From Amoebidium appalachense (Eukaryota > Ichthyosporea): a stretch of DNA of 64,000 bases. The stretch covers positions 6,448,001 through 6,512,000 of the forward strand of contig CAVNZM010000001.1 of the NCBI GenBank assembly GCA_963693365.1. Direction: 5' to 3'. This document shows positions 43,536 to 64,000 of this stretch, in pieces (within the stretch, counting starts at the first letter, position 1; every line of letters begins with the position of its first letter). A model generated the notes under the pieces. The model saw only the letters and a program-made list of their open reading frames with translations, ran no database searches and was not told the DNA's origin. A program made the position numbers and the translations under genes.

Positions 43536-45915
43536 AAAAAAAAAAAAGCACACACACACACACACACACACACCTCGCTAGGGGAGGATGTTCTCAGCAC
43601 AATCTCCAGGCCTGCATCCAGCCCCTTCTGTCCGTGGATGTCGTAGATGGCGCGCAGCTTCTCATCCGACAGCACTGGAAAAAAATTATTTGATAGGTTC
43701 ATTCCCTTACACCCCAATCCTCGACGACCCCCCCCCCCCCCCCCCCCCCCCACCCACAAAAAAAAAAAAAAAAAAAAAAAGATAACGACTCCGGCTCCAC
43801 TCTTCCTTCTCCCCCCCCCCCCCCCCCCCCCCCCATTGTTTTTCATTGTCGGGTGGTTATGCCCCCCCTCCCCCCCCCCGAACCCTTTCTAATCGGGAGG
43901 AACACCACAGCAACAAAGTTGAAGTTGTCCATATGTACCTCTAAAAGCGTCCCCCCCCCAACCCCCAACCCCCCCCCCCCACCCGCTAAAAAAAAAAAAA
44001 AAAGAACAAAAGACAAAAAAAAATAAAAAAAATAGTGATAATAAGAAAGTGACACCACACACCTTCATAAGCCCTCTGTATCTTGTTGAACATAACAGTT
44101 GCTGCATCTCTATCCTCCTGGTTTTGGTGCTTGTCTGGGTGGTACATCACACACAGACGCCGGTACGACGCTTTAATATCATCCACAGTGGCCTGTTCAA
44201 AAAGGTTTCAAGTCTATGTGAGCATTTCACAGCGTAATCTGAACATACGTAAGCATGACCTCATTATGACGTCTAATCATATATCGAGTATTGGTTGGTT
44301 TTGCGCAAATATCAGGGTGCAATCTTTATTCATGCATGGGGATATCGACACAAAGTAATCCTAAGGAAATACCGACATAGTCGTTAATACAATCAGTCTT
44401 AAACAGCCCCCCTTCCCCTCCCTCCCCCCCCTCCCCCCCACTTGGTTCCCCCTATCTCGAGCATAGTGACCCCCCGGTATAGTAACCCCTGTGGCATAAC
44501 AAACCCCTGCAAAGCCATCAAATTTCATCCACATTACTCCATGGTAAGGGTACTCTCCCTAACACAATCCATGGTAACTTGTATTACAAACAAGCCTTGA
44601 ACAACGTGTACACGTAGCCAATGGGGAGTACACTTTGTTGGATCGACCCACCCTCATTTCTGTGCCCATAGAACGATAAACAACCGACTCCATTTGGGGG
44701 GGAAACACTCGCTACTTGAACATTCCACACCAAGTACAAAAAAGGACCCCAAAACATAACGACTCATACGTATGTACACGAGGGGGAGGCAGGGGTGGGT
44801 GGGTGGGTGGGTGGGGGGGGGGGGGGGGGGGGGGGGGGGAGAATAATATCCGGGGGTGATTGTATGGTTTTCTACGTGTCGTGAGGGCGAGTTGAGAGAG
44901 AGGGGGCAGAGGTGGCATAGCGTGAGTGGATAGGCGTGTCCGTGTGTGTGTGTGTGTGTGTGTGCACGTGCGGTTGTTGGGTTGGGAACGTGTCTGTGTG
45001 ATATGAAATATTGCAAAGATGGGAATGAAGAGATTGTCGATGAAAAAGACGGAGAGAAAGTGAAGCAGTAGATATCGCTGGCGTGATTTTGTGCGCGTCT
45101 GTGAGCGTGTAAGAACATCCACAGGGTGTTTTTTATAGAAGTATTTACGTACACTTAGCGGAAGGAGAAGGTGGGGGGGCACGGGAAGAGGGAGGGGGTA
45201 GCGGGCGGGGGGTGGCGGGGGGAGAGAGAGAGATAGAGAGAGGGATAGAGCGAGAGAGGGAGAAAGATGAGATGGAGGGAGGGTGGAGGGAGGATACAGA
45301 GAGAAAGAAAGGGGGGGGGGGGGGGGGAAGGGGGAAGGGAAGGGGGGAAGGGGTGGGGGACAGAGAGAGAGAGAGGAGAGAAAGAGAGAGAGTGGGAGGG
45401 TAGGAGGGGGAGGGAGGGAGGGATTGAGGGAGGAAGGTTGGGTGGGTGGGACGGAGGGAGGGACGGAGGGAGACAGGGAGGGAGAAAGGGAGGGAGGGAG
45501 GGAGGGAGGGAGGGAGGGAGGGAGGGAGGGAGGGAGGGAGGGAGGGAGGGAGGGAGGGAGGGAGGCATGTACCTGATAAAGACAGAAGAGGGGCGCCAGA
45601 AGGGACAGAGGGAGAGGAGGGGGGGGGGGGGGGGGGGGAAGAAGGAAAAGGTACATGTACATGCACTTGTACACCGATGCAATTGAGTGTAAAGCCATTC
45701 TCTGAGAAGGAAAAAGTAACGATGTTGTGAGACTTTGAAAACGAGAAAGGGAGGGGAAGGAGGGAAAGGAGGGGCGGCGCCGGCGGCGCCGGCGGCGGGG
45801 GGGGGCGGGGGAGGGGGGGAAGGGGGGGAGGGGGGGATCCTACCTGCTTTGACAAGTTGAGAAGGGAATAGTAGTCCACCTCCTGGGGTGATCTCTCGTC
45901 CTCTTCAAAATCCAT
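33761..45915 (-). CDS. DNAJC11: DNAJC11 orthologue (mitochondrial J-domain protein), 14 exons
   Basis: DNAJC11 is a mitochondrial outer-membrane protein linked to cristae organisation (MICOS/SAM contacts). Exons: 45915-45844, 44192-44063, 43674-43574, 43115-43044, 42163-42047, 41364-41242, 40352-40279, 39317-39125, 38558-38481, 38000-37885, 37504-37349, 36467-36340, 35041-34887 and 34027-33761. Every intron is GT-AG and every phase matches. J domain: [11 protein letters not shown], then HPD at residues 42-44, then [12 protein letters not shown]. Next come [76 protein letters not shown] with a hydrophobic stretch ([14 protein letters not shown]), a charged coiled coil ([20 protein letters not shown]), and the C-terminal domain with [21 protein letters not shown] and [17 protein letters not shown]. 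Predicted length is 593 residues (human 559). The excess is a tail after LSCPKRC that reads through CA and C repeats and may be an annotation artefact. Confidence 0.94.
37310..38470. repeat. C-tract / (CA)n modules of DNAJC11 introns 9-11
   Basis: On the minus (coding) strand, introns 9, 10 and 11 begin GTACCT, GTACAT and GTTCAA, each followed at intron nt 7 by a C-tract (plus-strand G-tracts ending at 38474, 37878 and 37342). Intron 9 ends in a (CA)n array of about 50 bases that runs into the acceptor of exon 10 (plus-strand GT array 38003-38050). Confidence 0.9.
38780..39037 (+). repeat. (CCCA)n and C-A-G compound block in DNAJC11 intron 8
   Basis: C-tracts at 38792-38824, (CCCA)n at 38829-38868, then C-tract (38953-38977) joined to an A-tract (38978-38997), TGG and a G-tract (38999-39036). 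Adjacent C and G tracts on the same strand could fold back on each other. Confidence 0.85.
40903..41232 (+). repeat. (GT)n and G-tract array in DNAJC11 intron 6
   Basis: (GT)n at 40903-40962, GTGT/CTGTGT variants to 41150 and two G-tracts (41003-41022 and 41213-41232). The second G-tract is the coding-strand C-tract starting at intron nt 10 after the exon 6 donor. (CA)n then follows in transcript order. Confidence 0.9.
45175..45840 (+). repeat. GA, GGGA and G-rich arrays in DNAJC11 intron 1
   Basis: GA-rich sequence (45215-45400), a regular (GGGA)n array at 45488-45564, a G-tract (45619-45638), and a GC/G-rich stretch (45773-45836) containing GGCGCCGGCGGCGCCGGCGG. On the coding strand intron 1 starts with GTAGGAT and then C-tracts. 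Confidence 0.85.
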
Positions 45916-46639
45916 GTTTCCGGGTGACTGCAAAACTCAAGCGGCTTAAAAACGTGCTTCTTGGTCTACTCTGCTACAAATTATCCCTCGTCTGGCGGCG
46001 GGGCTTTAAATTCTCTGAATACCTTGCTTGTCGTGAAACGTTTTACAGGCTATCTCTCACAAATGCGGCTAGGGTTGAAGTCTCAAGCACGCACCGTCCC
46101 GGTAGTTAAGCTAAACTAAAGTTGTATTTTTTGAAGTTTCAGAGAGAGAGCAAAAAAAAAGCAAACATGAAGTCAAAGGCGGCACGATGTTTGCATCTAT
46201 GTGGTTTTCTTGTCAGACAGTCTGTGTGTATACGTACCGCTGCAGCTCTCGGAACTGAAGTTCGGACCCAAGCTCTTGCTGTCTTGGGTGGTGTGGCTTG
46301 GGACCAGAACCCCCAAAAAACGATTTCAAGATTACGGGTATGTACGGGATTATGAAATTCGGATATCTTTTGGTGAGGAAAATGAAGTAAAAAAGATTGA
46401 AATAAACATAAACAGGGTCTTACAAATTGGATGGCGCAATCACTCCGGTCCAATCTGACTGGCTGTACACGCACCATTATACGTCACGAAATGCAGAAGC
46501 CCTGAAGGGAGTGCAGTTGGACATGTCACGATTTGGTGATTCTGATTTATTTTTGAAGTGTTCATGATCATATTATATACAATGTAAGTTGTGTCATGAA
46601 TATGATGGGGTTTGGTGCTTTACTTCATGGGTATGCGTC
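45916..46639. other. intergenic between DNAJC11 and LINE (divergent)
   Basis: Should contain the DNAJC11 promoter (minus strand). On the minus strand, TTTTGCAG lies 18 bases before the DNAJC11 ATG and could be a 3' splice site of a 5' UTR intron. There is no clear TATA. No gene is supported; the open frames are short. Confidence 0.4.
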
Positions 46640-49600
46640 TCCGCAGGTGTAGGCGTGCGGTTCTGGAATGCTCGGACACTGGGTGCCCCCAAAAGGGCCT
46701 CCCCCCCGGGACACTCGACGATAAAATCAGCTACATACAACAACAGACAAACAACCACACGTTTACAGTGATTTGCGAAAAACAGTTTAAAAACCACCAC
46801 AAATTCAACTCTACATTGGTCGACACATCCGCACACCCCGGTTACGCGAAAACCCGAGGCATTATTGTACTTGCCGCGCCACACGTGAGAGTGAAGTGCA
46901 AACCGGTAGCAAAAACGGAATTCTCGGTTTCTATAGAGTTTCTTTCTAATGTTTTTAATTTTGTATACTACCCACCATCTATGTCGGTTGCCGAATTGAC
47001 TCACGAGTTGTCATAGTTACCAATGTCCACTGTTATTTTAGGTGATTTTAACAAGCGACTCCACCACACAGACACACTGCAAGTGAGTGTCGGGTACCCA
47101 TCTAAGCCCCCGGAGCGTGCTATCCCTTTAGCAAGGTATGTCCAAAGTCACACTTTGCGGTTCCCTCAAATATCCCATGCCCACAACACCGACTGGGGAG
47201 TGGCCTTTTGGCCATCAACCATAACAGTCAAAACTCTCTCTCCCTCCTAACCTCTCTAGGTCATCTGACCACTCTCCTATCCTTTTCCTACCTAAGACCT
47301 CCCTTGATCTGCTCCCCCCTCTTCCTCCCACCTTTCGCCTCCGTCTATCCCAGCTTAAGTCACAGTGGGGTAGAGTTGATGTATGTGTATGCTATGCAAC
47401 GAAACACCCTATATATATGCGCCTATTAGAATCTGCACAAGCCAGATTAGATTCACATCTCGTACTAGATACATGCACTAACTTTATTGTTGAGTATGCT
47501 GGTGGTGGTAGGAAGGAATATCCCGATGCTCTCTTGTTACCAAACACCACTCCCGCTAGACTAGGTGAACCCCTGTCTCAAAAGGAAAGCTTGCGCCGGC
47601 TTGCTAGTATGAATCGATTTGGCCCCCCTGCTCGTATTTTTGGTGATACCGCTGGAGACCCCCTCATAGACTCTGATAAGTATTTCTCGGAACTGTTTAA
47701 AGATAGGACCCCCGCTCAGAAACCTAATGTGTGGCCTGTAGACCCATCTATCCCCATAGAATCGATCCTCCCCTTTTTCAGCCTGCCCGATACCATATGG
47801 TCTGTGATATCTAGTTATAGCTCCAGTAAGTCTTGTGGACCTGATAGACTCCCTGCTGGGTTTCTTAAAATCCTTGTTCCCTCCTACCCACAAAAGGAAA
47901 GTGATCGTGCTATTAAACCTGATCTTACTATCATGTTAAGCTCTCTCTTTTCTTGGTGTGTTAAATGTGGACATGTCCCGTCATCTTGGTTAGATACCTT
48001 AGTGATCCCCATAGTTAAGAAGGACTCTGAGGGCCCCATATCATCCTTTCGCCCCATCACACTAACCCAGGTTGTTCGTAGATTCTTTGAAGCTTGCTTG
48101 CTTAGGTTATTTGCACATCACCCTAGGTTTCAATCTATTCTTCACATACACCCATGCCAATCCGCTTTTCGTAAAAACAATTCATGTTATGTTCAAATAA
48201 TGGCACTGCACGATTCTGTGCAAGTTGGTGCACGATATGTTGGCTTTATTGATTGGAAAACTGCTTACGATTCTGTCTTCCCTGGATTCCTATGGGAAAA
48301 GCTTGCTGCACGGGGTGTACCAAACTGCATTGGTGTTCTGTTAGAAGCACTCTTGTCTCAAACATATGGTAGAGCTGTGGTTAATGGGCATCTTTCATAT
48401 GGTTTTGCTCGTACTAGAGGTCTCTTGCAGGGTTCATTGCTTAGCCCCTTTTTGTTTAACCTATTTATAGATGATTTGGCTGTCAAGATGTATGCCAAAA
48501 ACGATGACCCTATTAATAACTTTCCGCCTGCACTTCTCTATGCTGATGATCTGTCCCTCCTTGCCCGTACCCCTAGACGCCTGCAAAGATTGTTCGATGT
48601 AGTGTCAGAGTGGTGCAAGGCAAACCTTACGATCCTTAACATAGACAAATGTGGTGTTCTTGTACCTGATATAGCTAACAATTTACACACATTTACATTA
48701 TCATCTAAACCTGTACCTATAGTTCCAGAATACAAATATCTTGGTGTTCCGGTTAATTCTGTTGGTGTTATGTTTTCCCATATGGTCGAAAAGAGGGTAG
48801 AGTTGGCTCGTAAGCGGTTAGCTTTCTTCTCGGCTAATATTTTTATAGACACACCCCTCCATCCATCTATTAGACTTACATTTATTCGCACTTTTGTCTT
48901 CCCGGCATGTGAATATGGTTTACCCCCTCTCGCCGCTTGGATCAAGAAAGAGAGAACTAGAGCGCTTAAACCCTTGGCAATTTTCCTTGAAGCAGAAGTT
49001 GCCTCCTTTCTATCTAACAACTGTTGTAAACCTGGGCCTGTAACGCTCTCGATATATGGTCTGGTCCCAATAGCTGCTAGAGTATCCGATTCTCGCGCTG
49101 AAATTCAATAAGCACATAAGCCGCTTAAAGAAGTATTTGCCCTCCCACCCTCTCTTCTCTATCCGACCTGTCCCCTCCTCACCTTCCCCCTCTTTCCTTC
49201 CCCTCTCTCTCCCCTTCTCCCGTGGGCACAAATACAAATAAACCCCGCAAAAGTGTGTGTGTGACTTTGGACTGCCACTTACTTATTAAACATGTACACA
49301 ATCACAAGATAATCACGCAATACTATAACAAATGGAAAAAGCCTTCCACACGACACTAGACCCGATGAAAGCATACACCTTGAAAAACTAAGCCTTATGT
49401 CTCGTTTTATATATACTGACCGCCTCAACCACATTGCCAAATATGGCACTCGCAAATGTATAACCCCTAAATACATATTACCTTCCTGTAGAACTGGTCT
49501 TTCTCTAGCTGATGGTATTATTGATCAATGGGCCACGATTTTACTGTACACGTGCTATACAGTGGAGATCTAATAAGTATAAGGTGGCATCATTTGCATG

Positions 49601-49829
49601 CCCAAACAACACACACACACACCAGTTTAACCGGTCATGTATCGCCAAATGTAGTTTGATAGACCACATAATACCGCAACACACACACGTCACATTCACA
49701 ACAGACACTCAGAAAGATAGCCTACCTGTAAATTACAACATCCTTGATTTTATACTAAACACGCGTAACTACGACCTGTTTATTAGATGTATTGATTGGC
49801 TTGAGAAACACATCACTACAAAATTCTAG
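46640..49829 (+). mobile_element. decayed non-LTR (LINE) retrotransposon
   Basis: The 5' part is a broken APE-type endonuclease: RFWNARTLG (about 46660), YYPPSMSVAELTHEL, an in-frame TAG at 47014-47016, and then VILGDFNKRLHHTDT in the same frame. At least one more frame change precedes the long reverse transcriptase frame (47417-49111, 564 codons). Catalytic motifs are intact: FIDWKTAYDSV (motif A), TRGLLQGSLLSPFLFNLFID (motif B) and LLYADDL (motif C, about 48535). Downstream, frames at 49281-49570 and 49512-49829 look like the continuing C-terminal region (DRLNHIAKYGTRKCI; CPNNTHTHQFNRSC). The copy cannot make a full protein, because of the stop in the endonuclease and the frameshifts. The 3' boundary coincides with a (CA)n array. 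A shorter relative lies at 21.3-22.0 kb. I do not assign a clade. Confidence 0.9.
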
Positions 49830-49834
49830 CGCAC

Positions 49835-63260
<13,426 letters not shown>

Positions 63261-63300
63261 GTATGCCCCCCCCCCCCCCCCCCCCTCCCCCCCTCCCCCC

Positions 63301-63331
<31 letters not shown>

Positions 63332-63666
63332 AAAAAGAAAGAAAAAAAAAACCCCCTGTGTATGTTTTATTTCACTCTATATGCTGCACCGTAGTCTTTC
63401 GGTTTTGCGATGTGCATCCCACGACCCGGTTTTGTCTTCGCAGGCCATTCCATGTTTTACGCCGTCTTATTCAGGTGCATAGTGTGCCCTGTGTTGCCCC
63501 CCTCCCCCCCCCCCCCCCCCTCCTCCCCCCTCCCCCTCACATTCTTTTTGGGCCCGATTCCCCCCCCCCCCCCTCCCCCTCCCCTCCCCCCCCCCCCCCT
63601 CCCCCCCTTCCCCCCTTCCGGGTGCATGTGCAGCAAAGCATGTTCTCGTTTTCGACACATGTATAC

Positions 63667-63710
<44 letters not shown>

Positions 63711-63787
63711 CCATCCACACACACAATCGTATGCACACAGACACACACACAGGTGCACACGCACGCGCACACACACACACACACGCA

Positions 63788-63846
<59 letters not shown>

Positions 63847-64000
63847 CCACCGTCCCCCTCCCCTCCCCCCCCCCCCCCAGACACACACGTGCACTTACAC
63901 ACACACACGCACACACACACACACAAACACACACACATGCACACACACACACGTACACACGCGCACGCACACACACACACACACACATGCACACACACAC
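63261..64000 (+). repeat. C-tract, C-A and (CA)n blocks at the right edge (BIG intron)
   Basis: After the donor GTATG a C-tract starts at intron nt 6 (63266). C-tract joined to A-tract at 63301-63338, C-rich 63500-63620, (CA)n at 63669-63708, 63766-63845 and 63896-64000. No exon is supported here. GCAG at 63440-63443 opens only 13 codons that do not resemble the BIG family. Confidence 0.8.

Noticed and set aside
48538-49020. 160-codon minus-strand frame inside the LINE
   Set aside because: Shadow of the reverse transcriptase frame.
63444-63482. Possible next BIG exon after GCAG at 63440
   Set aside because: Only 13 codons before a stop, and they do not resemble the conserved region that should follow the HUS helices.

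Overview
This is nuclear DNA from a eukaryote. It has split genes with GT-AG introns, a DnaJ-family mitochondrial protein (DNAJC11), a BIG-type Sec7 ARF exchange factor, a pentatricopeptide-repeat (PPR) protein, a GTP-dependent (animal-type) phosphoenolpyruvate carboxykinase, a laccase-like multicopper oxidase and decayed LINE reverse transcriptase. The animal-like PEPCK and DNAJC11 together with a PPR protein and a multicopper oxidase fit a unicellular eukaryote, perhaps a protist relative of animals, but I cannot name the species. All exon coordinates come from reading splice signals, reading-frame continuity and remembered family motifs. No alignment or transcript data were available.

Layout. 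0.8-2.8 kb (minus): three exons of an unrecognised gene running off the left edge. 2.8-7.8 kb: intergenic, with a MITE-like repeat, CT/CA arrays, a hairpin and a tRNA-derived SINE. 7.8-13.4 kb (plus): PEPCK, 6 exons, with a TATA/CCAAT/CRE-like promoter. 16.2-18.3 kb (minus): single-exon PPR gene, convergent with PEPCK. 18.3-24.3 kb: minisatellite, GA/CT/GT arrays and a decayed reverse transcriptase fragment. 24.3-27.5 kb (minus): multicopper oxidase carrying a Pro/Gly-rich minisatellite next to a copper-ligand motif. 27.5-33.7 kb: repeats, including a large inverted pair. 33.8-45.9 kb (minus): DNAJC11 orthologue, 14 exons, apparently complete. 46.6-49.8 kb (plus): decayed non-LTR retrotransposon ending at a (CA)n array. 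53.3-63.3 kb (plus): the N-terminal half (DCB and HUS domains) of a BIG/ARFGEF protein, running off the right edge before its Sec7 domain.

The genes look like unrelated housekeeping functions (gluconeogenesis, organelle RNA biology, mitochondrial membrane organisation, Golgi traffic), not a cluster or pathway. The striking property is the non-coding DNA. There are dozens of C/G homopolymers of 15-50 bases and long CA/GT and CT/GA arrays, and they are not placed at random. In 13 of about 35 mapped introns a coding-strand C-tract starts 4-13 nt after the 5' splice site, and in about six introns a (CA)n array runs straight into the 3' splice site AG. Across the window the order on one strand is mostly C-tract then A-tract, or C-tract then (CA)n. 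This oriented architecture is the best candidate here for an undescribed system.
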